Source: Chaenocephalus aceratus (Eukaryota > Chordata > Actinopteri > Perciformes > Channichthyidae). From it: a stretch of DNA of 64,000 nt. A program made the translations under genes and the position numbers. The stretch lies in contig JAMFTG010000264.1 of NCBI GenBank assembly GCA_023974075.1, positions 110,001 to 174,000 on the forward strand, given 5' to 3'. Shown here piece by piece: positions 36,591-46,122 of the stretch. The notes beneath the pieces are model-generated. The model saw only the letters and a program-made list of their open reading frames with translations, made no database searches and was not told the origin of the DNA. Position 1 is the first letter of the stretch. Every line of letters begins with the position of its first letter.

Positions 36591-37114
36591 TCAGTATATG
36601 GAGCTTAACCCATAATTCCCGGAGGTTCCAGGCCGAATTTGGAAGCTCATAGGCGGCCTGCCATGCGTCCCCACCCGTGGAAAGCAAAAAAAAGTAAAGA
36701 AAACGGTCAATTATATCTTAAAATAATCAAAAATGAGGTTTTAAAAAATTCTCGAAAAACCGGCGAAGTGCCAACGGGGGAGGGGGTCAAGTCTTCGGCG
36801 CTTCGGGACGAAGCCCCGGAGACTTTTCCACTCCCCCGTTGCAATTTACAACGGAGAGGGGAAACCAGAGCTCCCCTCCTCCGTCCAAAAAATTCATTCA
36901 TCTTTTCCAAGCTACCATCTGCACGAAATCGGAAACCCGGTTTTTGAGAGCACTTAGAAAAAAACGAGCTATTTTCACATGATGGGGAAATCATGGAGGA
37001 ATGTATCCGCCTCAGGAGCACTTTGGATCGGATGAAATTGTTGCCAAGAGGACCCCCAATCCTGGTTCTCACAAAACTTTAAGTTTTCAAACTGGTGTCT
37101 GGAGGAATGCAAGG
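36591..37114 (+). repeat. Element-borne copy of the satellite core (unit A)
   Basis: Homologous to the satellite core but clearly diverged: ATGCAAGG (37,107-37,114) replaces ATGTAAGG, and the first hairpin is GCTTCG-GGA-CGAAGC (36,800-36,814) in place of GCTTCC-GGC-GGAAGC, a paired change. The upstream third of the satellite core is absent. Confidence 0.85.
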
Positions 37115-37619
37115 GGAGTTGTCAGGGGACTCTACCCGCCTCAAGGGGCACTATTTTGGGATACATTTTATCCATTTTCACCCTTTTTTATGGTTCTTCC
37201 AAAAAGTTAACTTATACTTTTTCTGACTCTGGAGGAAGGTAGGGGAGTTGTCAGGGGACTCTACCCGCCTTATGGAACACTATTTTGGGATACATTTTAT
37301 CCATTTTCACCCTTTTCTATGGTTCTTCCAAAAAGTTAACTTATACTTTTTCTGACTCTGGAGGAAGGTAGGGGAGTTGTCAGGGGACTCTACCCGCCTT
37401 ATGGAACCCTATTTTCGGATACAATTTATCCATTTTCACCCTTTTCTATGGTTCTTCCAAAAAGTTAACTTATACTTTTTCTGACTCTGGAGGAAGGTAG
37501 GGGAGTTGTCAGGGGACTCTACCCGCCTTATGGAACACTATTTTCGGATACAATTTATCCATTTTCACCCTTTTCTATGGTTCTTCCAAAAAGTTAACTT
37601 ATACTTTTTCTGACTCTGG
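37115..37619 (+). repeat. 129-bp tandem array (unit A)
   Basis: CTCTGGAGGAAGGTAGGGGA starts at 37,227, 37,356 and 37,485, with the next CTCTGG at 37,614: exact 129-bp spacing. It is a diverged relative of the ~128-bp satellite subrepeat. Confidence 0.9.
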
Positions 37620-38333
37620 CCAGCAGATGAAAACACCCGCCTCTCCACCCCTTCCGAGGGACGAGGGAACCGTGCGGGGGTCTGCTGGAGGCTACTGCCG
37701 GGTGCTCCGTCCTGCGCCTCACCGGGACCCTGACTCCAGCGCGGTTGTGGCGGCCTCGCCCTGGCCGTCCACCCTCTGGGTACCTGACTCCCCTGCCTCC
37801 TCCGGGAGCAGGTGAGAGGGGTTCAATGCCTCCCCGGAGGATGCTGTTACCCCGGCAACCCGCCAGCAGATGGAAACACCCGCCTCTCCACCTCTTCCGA
37901 GGGAACCGCGCGGGGGTCTGCTGGAGGCTACTGCCGGGTGGTCCGTCCTGCGCCTCACCGGGACCCTGACTCCAGCGCGGTGTGGCGGCCTCGCCCTGGC
38001 CGTCCACCGTGCGCCCTCTGGGTACCTGACTCCCCTGACTCCCCTGCCTCCTCCGGGAGCAGGTGAGAGGGGTTCAATGCCTCCCCGGAGGATGCTGTTA
38101 CCCCGGCAACCCGCCAGCAGATGGAAACACCCGCCTCTCCACCTCTTCCGAGGGAACCGCGCGGGGGTCTGCTGGAGGCTACTGCCGGGTGCTCCGTCCT
38201 GCGCCTCACCGGGACCCTGACTCCAGCGCGGTGTGGCGGCCTCGCCCTGGCCGTCCACCGTGCGCCCTCTGGGTACCTGACTCCCCTGACTCCCCTGCCT
38301 CCTCCGGGAGCAGGTGAGAGGGGTTCAATGCCT
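37620..38333 (+). repeat. GC-rich ~243-251-bp tandem array, 3 copies (unit A)
   Basis: CCAGCAGATG starts near 37,620, 37,863 and 38,114. The sequence is GC- and CpG-rich, unlike its surroundings, and each unit holds GGGAGCAGGTGAGAG, which looks like a 5' splice site. The array lies directly upstream of the recombinase gene, where a promoter would be expected. Long open frames on both strands arise because 243 is a multiple of 3. Confidence 0.9.
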
Positions 38334-38613
38334 CCGTCCCCCTGGGGGACGGATCGCCCGGAGGGTACTGTTATCCCCACGTTGTCGTACCCGAAACTGT
38401 CGGGTATCCTTTGGGAGAACCAGACTCTGGAGGAACGTGAGGGGAGATTACAGGGATCTCTGACCGCTTAACGAGTGCCTAAATGGGACACCGGACCATG
38501 ATGCAAATGAAAACAAACACCGGTTTGAAAATAAGCTGAGTGCATCTTTCGTGAGTCTTTTCACGCTTCCTTCTTTTTTACCCACGATTCTGGTGACATT
38601 TCCCGGTACCGAA
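38334..38613 (+). promoter_or_regulatory. Upstream region of the recombinase gene with two hairpins
   Basis: A perfect inverted repeat CCGTCCCC-CTG-GGGGACGG lies near 38,334-38,353, and TACCCGA-AACTG-TCGGGTA at 38,388-38,406. The second is preserved in unit B; the first is damaged there. A satellite-like CTCTGGAGGAACGTGAGGGG follows near 38,424. The promoter role is inferred from position only. Confidence 0.4.
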
Positions 38614-40988
38614 ATGCTCAAGAATACAGGTCGGATGGCGGTCCGTTGTCCGATCTGTAATAGTTCCTACCGTGCCCTGAGCAAGCACCTGCAGAGGCGC
38701 CATGGTGTGCGTAACTTGGTTGAAAGAAAAATTCTGCTGTTGTTGGCCAACGGACGGACCAACATTAGGCTCCATCCCTGTACCATTCTGGGATGCGAGT
38801 ACCGGGGCACAAGGCTGGATCGCCACTTGGCCAGAGACCATGTTGAGCTGGCCCGGGAGGAACTACATGTGGTTTGAAATAAACTGAAAATGACAGTGGC
38901 CAAGAAGGAGCTTTATGAACTCCGAATGACAAACCCCACCATAGAAATGATTACCGCTTGGGCTGTTGACACGGTGGCAGACGACGATATACTGTCACAA
39001 CCTCCACCCTTGTCCCCGGTGAATGAATGTGACAACCCGGACTGCAAAGAATGGAGGCTGGAGGCAAACGCAGTGAGGGCTCAGCGGGACATATATGCTG
39101 CTGAGGTGAAATCCCTGCGCTGCAAGTTGCAGCAGAGGATAAAGCACAAGCGACAGAGGATGGATCAGCGGGCCGGGGACATGCCCGCGTTCGATGGGGA
39201 GGAACGAGAGCGGGTCATTCTGAAGAAACGACCCCGAACAGAGTCGACACCAACGAGGCTGTCCAAGTCGAAAGGTCCCTCCTGCAGCAAGTCTCCCATT
39301 CCCGCCTGCAGCGAGTCCCCCACTGGCTCTCACACACATTCATCCAGCTCCTCAGAGCCTGCATCCATGCATACCGAGGCCTCGTCAACCTCCCCTCCCA
39401 TCCATTCCCCCTGGTTCCGGGGCAGGGGCCGGGGAAATATAATGCGGGACATCACATTCCCACGGGTCATGGGTAAGTGTGTTGGCTATGTGACACATGC
39501 AGTTTCTGTAACACACGATGTGTTGTCATTAACGTACTGTTTATATTTCACAGAGGAGTATCTTCAAGGATACCGGGAGCATTATGCAGGTATCGACCCA
39601 CCAGTGAGGCTCCAGGAAAACACAGTTTCCAAACTGAGCAGAGTGAAGTCGTTCCTAAGTTTCATGGCTCACGGGTTCAATCGCCTGTCTGACTGGCTCT
39701 TTTTGAGGGATCTCAAGAGGATACGCGGGTGGTCCAGGAGCCTGATGAAGTCAAGCCTTCAGGTCACGACCTCCGACTTCTACATCAAGAATATATCACA
39801 CTTTCTCAAGTACATGGCCGACACACCGTGCAAGGGGAGCAGGCTCAGCCAAACCGACATGATTTTAATCAAACGGGAAGTAGTTGCAATATTGAAGTCC
39901 CTGAAGAGACAAGTACTTGTTCACCAGATGCAAGTGAAGCGTGACAAGATGGAAGGTCTGCCGAGCCACAACGACCTAATGACATGCTTGACTTCGACCA
40001 CCACTCGCATCCCTCAGCTCCTGGATGTGATGGCCAGCAATCCGACTACCGCAACCCGGACCCTGCTCTATGGCTATATGACTCTTCATTGGAGCTGCAT
40101 TTACGGCCATCGTCCGGGGGTCTACTCCAACATGACCAACGACAAGGTCCGAAAGGCGGATACAACTGGCACTGCCTTCGGCTACCTGGTTCATGTGAGT
40201 GCTATTAATCAATGCATTTATTCTGGCAGTTATATGCATGATTGACATTGTATTGACACTCTCTAACTCTGTCATAACAGGTAAGCAACCACAAGACGGC
40301 CAACGCGTTCGGGGAAGCGCAGCTGTACCTCACCGTAGAAGAATTTGGATGGATGAAGAGGTGGCTGGAAATCAAGGGTACGCTGACCTGCACCCAGAGC
40401 CGTTACTTTCTATACACAGAGGGGAAGAACCCGTTCAGGAAGCTTGCATACTCCCTGAGGTTGGCCTGGGCTGATGTGGGGCTCCACGGTCCCATTAACT
40501 TCACCGACCTCCGCACAGTCCACGCCGATAATGCGAAGAGGTTTCAAGACAAAGGCAACCGCCAAAGAGTTAGTGATTTCATGTGTCACAACACTGCAAC
40601 TGCGGACAAATTTTACGCGAATAATCCTTCTTTGAAGGAGGCTGCGGACATTCGGTTACTCTTCACAGAGTCACTGCAAGCAGCGGCGGCGGCATCGACA
40701 GCAGTAGCAGCGGGAAATGAAGACACTTTTGCGGGTATTGACATCGACAGTGACATCTCTGGAGAGGAGCACAGCCCGGCTCCCTACCAAGACTCCCTAC
40801 CAAGACATGTCAACGCTTGGCGAGCGACGAGGGACCAGTCACTGGCCGAACACAGCCCCTCAGACATGGGTGAAGAGAGGGTGCCATACTCTGCCCCAAC
40901 TTCACCCACTTTTGCCAGTGATCAACTTGTAAATATGCAGTGTGTTGTTGTAATCAGTCCCCTTGTAAATACTTTATATCCTGTGTGA
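38614..40988 (+). CDS. Two-zinc-finger tyrosine recombinase, three exons, one in-frame TGA (unit A)
   Basis: Exons are 38,614-39,472, 39,554-40,194 and 40,281-40,988, 735 codons in all. Residues 12-30 form a C2H2 finger (C-x2-C-x9-H-x4-H) and residues 56-76 a second one (C-x4-C-x9-H-x4-H). Codon 88 is TGA; the unit B copy has CAA (Gln) there. A basic, coiled-coil-like linker and a Ser/Pro-rich stretch lead to a helical region typical of recombinase core-binding domains (VMEEYLQGYREHYAG, KSFLSFMAHGFNRLSDWLFL). The catalytic domain has IYGHRPGVYSNMT (Arg473), HKTANAFGEAQLYLT (Lys505), FTDLRTVHADNAKR (Arg578, Thr in the usual His position) and MCHNTATADKFYA (His603, Tyr612). That is a complete R-K-R-H-Y set with normal H-to-Y spacing. 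The tail is acidic with an Ala run. It probably cuts and rejoins DNA at the ATGTAAGG sites. It resembles Crypton-type YR proteins in plan; the exact family is not established. The frame upstream extends to an ATG at 38,551, but 38,614 is the start closest to the finger. Confidence 0.8.
39473..39553 (+). other. Intron 1 of the recombinase gene (81 bp)
   Basis: Donor G|GTAAGTGTG and acceptor TTATATTTCACAG|AGG. The intron has a length divisible by three and no stop, so the unspliced frame also stays open; splicing gives the more family-like RVMEEYLQGY. Both sites are kept in unit B. Confidence 0.75.
40195..40280 (+). other. Intron 2 of the recombinase gene (86 bp)
   Basis: Donor CAT|GTGAGTGC and acceptor CTGTCATAACAG|GTAAGC. 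Removal is required to join GYLVH to VSNHKTANAFG, which carries the catalytic lysine. The same sites are kept in unit B. Confidence 0.85.
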
Positions 40989-41017
40989 ATGTATTTATTA
41001 CTGTCAATATTACTGTA

Positions 41018-41023
41018 AATAAA
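41018..41023 (+). promoter_or_regulatory. Polyadenylation signal AATAAA of the recombinase gene
   Basis: AATAAA lies 30 bp after the stop codon and is followed by a T/G-containing stretch. It is identical in unit B at 50,954-50,959. Confidence 0.75.
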
Positions 41024-41220
41024 GTTTGTTAAAATTACTAAGTCTTCTGTTTTTAAAGCCCACTATGGGTTTTTTTCCTTTAAGATCTCCAGGGGCACGA
41101 TATCCTGGTTCTGGTGGTAGCATGGAGGTGTTTAGTCCAAGTGAGGAGTGCTCAAGTGTGGATGATTTGTAAGGTAGAAGAGGATAAAAAAAGTTAAAGT
41201 GTGAACCTCCAGCAGGGCAG
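41024..41220 (+). other. Spacer between recombinase gene and 119-bp array
   Basis: Non-coding; it contains AGATCTCCAGGGGCACGATA, a phrase related to the 119-bp repeat (CCAGGGGCACGAGA). It recurs in unit B at 50,960-51,160. Confidence 0.6.
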
Positions 41221-42366
41221 GTGGTGCTGTCAAGAAGGCCGACTATGGGTGCCGATGGGCGGACGGTAAAGCACCGCAAAGTAGACCCCCTTTAAGTGTT
41301 GCCAGGGGCACGAGAAAAATCCTCCACTGAAGGGTGGGTGTGCTGCTGTCAAGAAGGCCGACTATGGGTGCCGATGGGCGGACGGTAAAGCACCGCAAAG
41401 TAGACCCCCTTTAAGTGTTGCCAGGGGCACGAGAAAAATCCTCCACTGAAGGGTGGGTGGTGCTGCTGTCAAGAAGGCCGACTATGGGTGCCGATGGGCG
41501 GACGGTATAAAGCACCGCAAAGTAGACCCCCTTTAAGTGTTGCAGGGGCACGAGAAAAATCCTCCATGGAGGTTGGGTGCTGCTGCTGTCCAGAAGGCCG
41601 ACTATGGGTGCCGATGGGCGGACGGTAAAGCACCGCAAAGTTGACCTCCTTAAGTGTTGCCAGGGGCACGAGAAAAATCCTCCATGGAGGTTGGGTGCTG
41701 CTGCTGTCAAGAAGGCCGACTATGGGTGCCGATGGGCGGACGGTAAAGCACGCAAAGTTGACCTCCTTTAAGTGTTGCCAGGGGCACGAGAAAAATCCTC
41801 CATGGAGGTGGGGTGCTGCTGCTGTCAAGAAGGCCGACTATGGGTGCCGATGGGCGGACGGTAAAGCACCGCAAAGTAGACCTCCTTTAAGTGTTGCCAG
41901 GGGCACGAGAAAAATCCTCCATGGAGGTTGGGTGCTGCTGCTGTCAAGAAGGCCGACTATGGGTGCCGATGGGCGGACGGTAAAGCACCGCAAAGTAGAC
42001 CCCCTTTAAGTGTTGCCAGGGGCACGAGAAAAATCCTCCAAGGAGGTTGGGTGCTGCTGCTGTCAAGAAGGCCGACTATGGGTGCCGATGGGCGGACGGT
42101 AAAGCACCGCAAAGTAGACCCCCTTTAAGTGTTGCCAGGGGCACGAGAAAAATCCTCCATGGAGGTTGGGTGCTGCTGCTGTCAAGAAGGCCGACTATGG
42201 GTGCCGATGGGCGGACGGTAAAGCACCGCAAAGTAGACCCCCTTTAAGTGTTGCCAGGGGCACGAGAAAAATCCTCCATGGAGGTTGGGTGCTGCTGCTG
42301 TCAAGAAGGCCGACTATGGGTGCCGATGGGCGGACGGTAAAGCACCGCAAAGTAGACCCCCCTTTA
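41221..42366 (+). repeat. 119-bp tandem array, about 9.6 copies (unit A)
   Basis: AAGAAGGCCGACTATGGGTG recurs every 119-120 bp. Each unit holds GGGCGGACGGTAAAGCACCG and AAGTGTTGCCAGGGGCACGA. Most units carry the 12-bp palindrome CCTCCATGGAGG; the first units have CCTCCACTGAAGGG variants. No plausible protein. Confidence 0.92.
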
Positions 42367-42575
42367 AGATTCCCAGGGGCACGAGATTCTTGAGGGTGTG
42401 ATCATCTTGGTTTAGTCCGTGGGGGAGTGCTTAAGTTTGGGGGCCCGGGGACCCAAGGTGTGCGAGGTTCTGGAAGTACGCATGTCAGGGAGAGATCCTG
42501 GAGCTCCTTAGTCCGTGTTTTGGGGGTCTTGGAGCGGCCACAGAGAGGTGCTTTTCCCCGGGGTATTTCATGGAA
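42367..42575 (+). repeat. Single copy of the 231-bp-type repeat (unit A)
   Basis: TGTCAGGGAGAGATCCTGGA and GTCTTGGAGCGGCCACAGAG occur once here. In unit B the same segment is expanded into about 4.4 copies. Confidence 0.8.
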
Positions 42576-43394
42576 GTCAAATGTGGATGAAATGGACAGA
42601 GTCCTGTACATTTCATGCATTTCTAATGGGGTGTCGTCGAATGTGATTGAAATGGACAGATTCCTGTACATTTCAATCACTTTTAATGGGAGTCATCAGG
42701 TGTGGATGAAATGGCCATATCTTCCTTAAATTCACATCAAACTTACCCAGCTTTCACACACTAATTCATGGGTAATGAAGCCATGTGTACCCAGTATTTA
42801 AAGTAATCTTACCCAGCTTTCAGACACTTATTCCTGGGTAACAAAGTCACCCTGCTCGGGTCGTCAAATGTGAATGAAATGTACAGATTCCTGTACATTT
42901 CAATCACTTTTGATGGGAGTCGTGAGGTGTGTTTGAAAGGGCCATATCTCCCTTAAATTCACAGAAAACTTACCCATCTTTCACACACTAATTGCTAGGT
43001 AATACAGCCATGTGTACCTGTGTTTAAAGTAATCTTCCCCGACTTTCAGACACTTATTCCTGGGTAACAAAGTCACCCTGCTCGGGTCGTCAAATGTGAA
43101 TGAAATGTACAGATTCCTGTACATTTCAATCACTTTTGATGGGAGTCGTGAGGTGTGTTTGAAAGGGCCATATGTCCCTTAAATTCACAGCAAACTTACC
43201 CATCTTTCACACACTAATTGCTGGGTAATACAGCCATGTGTACCCTGTGTTTAAAGTAATCTTCCCCGACTTTCAGACACTTATTCCTGGGTAACAAAGT
43301 CACCCTGCTCGGGTCGTCAAATGTGAATGAAATGGACAGATTCCTGTACATTTCAATCACTTTTAATGGGAGTCGTGAGGTGTGGATGAAATGG
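42576..43394 (+). repeat. Dyad-bearing tandem array near the right end (unit A)
   Basis: Repeats of ~215-230 bp alternate TTACCC-N21-GGGTAA (CCCAG/CTGGG stem) with TTCCCCGACTTTCAG...CTGGGTAA forms, interspersed with AAATGTACAGATTCCTGTAC. It is related to the 34.85-36.59 kb array. Confidence 0.85.
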
Positions 43395-43577
43395 CCTGTT
43401 TAATCCGATTTAGAGCACTCTTTTCCCCGCATAAACTAGTCACCGTTAAACACTTATTTTGTTGATGTCTATATAACCGACTTCCCGCTATGCATTGCGG
43501 TCGGGTATATGGACCCTGACACTAGGCAGACCGCGGCCGGTAGTAAATGTCCAACCATTGTACCCTCTGGTCCCTAG
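43395..43577 (+). repeat. Right-end sequence, internal degenerate copy
   Basis: It contains CATAAACTAGTCACCGTTAA, the hairpin ATAACCGAC...GTCGG (one arm base changed here, GTCGGGTAT) and ACCGCGGCCGGTAGTAAATG, ending GGTCCCTAGGGTAT. Instead of ATGTAAGG it is fused to GGATGATTCTCG, an internal left-end sequence. Confidence 0.8.
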
Positions 43578-44171
43578 GGTATATGGATGATTCTCGAAAA
43601 ACGGCTAAGTGCCAACGGGGGAGGGTGAAAGTCCTGTATACCCTGAGTAATCTTCCCCGACTTTCAGACACTTATTCCTGGGTAACAAAGTCACCCTGCT
43701 CGGGTCGTCAAACTGTGGATGAAATGTACAGATTCCTGTACATTTCAATCACTTTTGATGGGAGTCGTGAGGTGTGGATGAAATGGCCATATCTTCCTTA
43801 AATTCACATCAAACTTACCCAGCTTTCACACACTAATTCATGGGTAATACAGCCATGTGCACCCTGTATTTAAAGTAAACTTACCCAGCTTTCAGACACT
43901 AAATCCGGGGTAATAAAGCCGTGTACATCTCCCTGTTTGAAAGGGCCATATGTCCCTTAAATTCACAGCAAACTTACCCATCTTTCACACACTAATTGCT
44001 GGGTAATGCAGCCATGTGTACCCTGTGTTTAAAGTAATCTTCCCCGACTTTCAGACACTTATTCCTGGGTAACAAAGTCACCCTGCTCGGGTCGTCAAAT
44101 GTGGATGAAATGTACAGATTCCTGTACATTTCATCACTTTTGATGGGAGTCGTGAGGTGTGGATGAAATGG
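43578..44171 (+). repeat. Internally deleted partial unit between two right ends
   Basis: It starts with GGATGATTCTCGAAAAACGG (equivalent to 34,777 in the left end), continues with dyad repeats, and leads to a full right end. The recombinase gene and most arrays are missing. Confidence 0.75.
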
Positions 44172-44359
44172 CCTGTTTAATAATCCGATTTAGAGCACTC
44201 TTTTCCCCGCATAAACTAGTCACCGTTAAACACTATTTTATTGATGTCTATATAACCGACTTCCCGCTATGCATTGCGGTCGGTTATATGGACCCTGGCA
44301 CTAGGCAGACCGCGGCCGGTAGTAAATGTCCAACCATTGTACCCTCTGGTCCCTAGAGT
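44172..44359 (+). repeat. Right-end domain of unit A
   Basis: It carries the hairpin ATATAACCGAC...GTCGGTTATAT (about 44,251-44,288), then GACCGCGGCCGGTAGTAAAT, and ends GGTCCCTAGAGT before ATGTAAGG. The same ending occurs at 56,881. Confidence 0.8.
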
Positions 44360-44367
44360 ATGTAAGG
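44360..44367 (+). other. Unit-unit junction core ATGTAAGG (attP-like)
   Basis: The right end CCTAGAGT is on the left and the left end AAAATGTCAGCC on the right. This is the arrangement a circularised element would have, here lying between two tandem units. Confidence 0.8.
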
Positions 44368-44831
44368 AAAATGTCAGCCTTAGAGACGGAGGTACCGTGG
44401 AACTTGCCCTTCAGATGTTACGCATGTCCGCTCAATGGAAATGCGATGTCAACCTCCGATGTCAAGTACCTGTCATCGACTGGACCGACTATGGGGGTGC
44501 CGATGGGCGGACGATAAAGCACCGCAAAATACACCCCCTTCAAGTGTTGCCAGGGGCACGAGAATACCCTCCATGGAGGGTGGGTGCTGCTGCTGTGAAA
44601 GAGGCCGACTATGGGTGCCGATGAGCGGACGATAAAGAACCGCAAAATACACCTCTTTTCTGACTCCCCAGGGGCATTAAGTTCTGGAGGGTGTGAACAT
44701 CTGGGTTTAGTCCGTTGGGGAGTGCTTAATTCCGGGGTTCGGGGGTCTCATGTTATGGAAGTATGGATGATTCTCGAAAAACGGCTAAGTGCCAACGGGG
44801 GAGGGTGAAAGTCCTGTATACCCTGAGTAAT
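44368..44831 (+). repeat. Left-end domain of unit B
   Basis: Nearly identical to 34,387-34,848 (AAATGTCAGCCTTAGAGACG onward), differing by a few single-base changes and indels. Confidence 0.8.
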
Positions 44832-45231
44832 CTTCCCCGGCTTTCAGACACTAATTCCTGGGTAACAAAGTCACACTGGACCGGTCATCAAATGTGATTG
44901 AAATGGACAGATTCCTGTACATTTCATGCATTTTTAATGGGGTCGTCGAATGTGGATGAAATGTACAGATTCCTGTACATTTCATGCATTTTTAATGGGA
45001 GTCATCAGGTGTGGATGAAATGGCCATATCTTGCTTAAATTCACATCAAACTTACCCAGCTTTCACACACTAATTGCTGGGTAATAGAGCCATGTGTACC
45101 CTGCATTTAAAGTAATCTTCCCCAGCTTTCAGACACTAATTCCTGGGTAACAAAGTCACCCTGGACCGGTCATCAAATGTGATTGAAATGGACAGATTCC
45201 TGTACATTTCATGCATTTTTAATGGGAGTCG
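44832..45231 (+). repeat. Short dyad array (unit B)
   Basis: Only about 1.5 units of the 227-bp repeat are present, against about seven in unit A. Three dyads are visible. Confidence 0.85.
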
Positions 45232-45754
45232 TCAGTATATGGAGCTTAACCCATAATTCCCGGAGGTTCCAGGCCGAATTTGGAAGCTCATAGGCGGCCT
45301 GCCATGCGTCCCCACCCGTGGAAAGCAAAAGAAAGTAAATAAAACGGTCAATTATATGTTAAAATAATCAAAAATGAAGTTTTTGAAAATTCTGGAAAAA
45401 CGGCTAAGTGCCAACGGGGGAGGGGGTCAAGTCTTCGGCGCTTCGGGACGAAGCCCCGGAGACTTTTCCACTCCCCCGTTGCAATTTACAACGGAGAGGG
45501 GAAACCAGAGCTCCCCTCCTCCGTCCAAAAAATTCATTCATCTTTTCCAAGCTACCATCTGCACGAAATCGGAAACCCGGTTTTTGAGAGCACTTAGAAA
45601 AAAACGAGCTATTTTCACATGATGGGGAAATCATGGAGGAATGTATCCGCCTCAGGAGCACTTTGGATCGGATGAAATTGTTGCCAAGAGGACCCCCAAT
45701 CCTGGTTCTCACAAAACTTTAAGTTTTCAAACTGGTGTCTGGAGGAATGCAAGG
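45232..45754 (+). repeat. Element-borne satellite core (unit B)
   Basis: Almost identical to 36,591-37,114, including ATGCAAGG at 45,747-45,754 and the GCTTCG-GGA-CGAAGC hairpin. Confidence 0.85.
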
Positions 45755-46122
45755 GGAGTTGTCAGGGGACTCTACCCGCCTCAAGGGGCACTATTCTGGG
45801 ATACATTTTATCCATTTTCACCCCTTTTTATGGTTCTTCCAAAAAGTTAACTTAGACTTTTTCTGACTCTGGAGGAAGGTAGGGGAGTTGTCAGGGGACT
45901 CTACCCGCCTTATGGAACACTATTTCGGATACATTTTATCCATTTTCACCCTTTTCTATGGTTCTTCCAAAAAGTTAACTTGTACTTTTTCTGACTCTGG
46001 AGGAAGGTAGGGGAGTTGTCAGGGACTCTACCCGCCTTATGGAACACTATTTTGGGATACATTTTATCCATTTTCACCCTTTTCTATGGTTCTTCCAAAA
46101 AGTTAACTGACTCTGACTCTGG
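45755..46122 (+). repeat. 129-bp tandem array (unit B)
   Basis: Roughly three copies of the CTCTGGAGGAAGGTAGGGGA repeat, with small deletions relative to unit A. Confidence 0.88.

Larger units (their letters stand above)
34387..44359 (+). mobile_element. Large tyrosine-recombinase element, unit A (~10 kb)
   Basis: Order of parts: left end, 227-bp dyad array, satellite-like core, 129-bp array, GC-rich 243-bp array, zinc-finger recombinase gene, 119-bp array, short 231-bp-type segment, dyad array, right end. A second, partly deleted unit end (43,578-44,359) follows. No terminal inverted repeats are visible: the left end reads CAAATGTCAGCC and the complement of the right end reads ACTCTAGGGAC. 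The core 8-mer at both ends, and its presence between the two units, argue for circle integration by a tyrosine recombinase. Only a recombinase gene is evident; no RT, DDE transposase or other cargo gene is seen. Confidence 0.75.
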
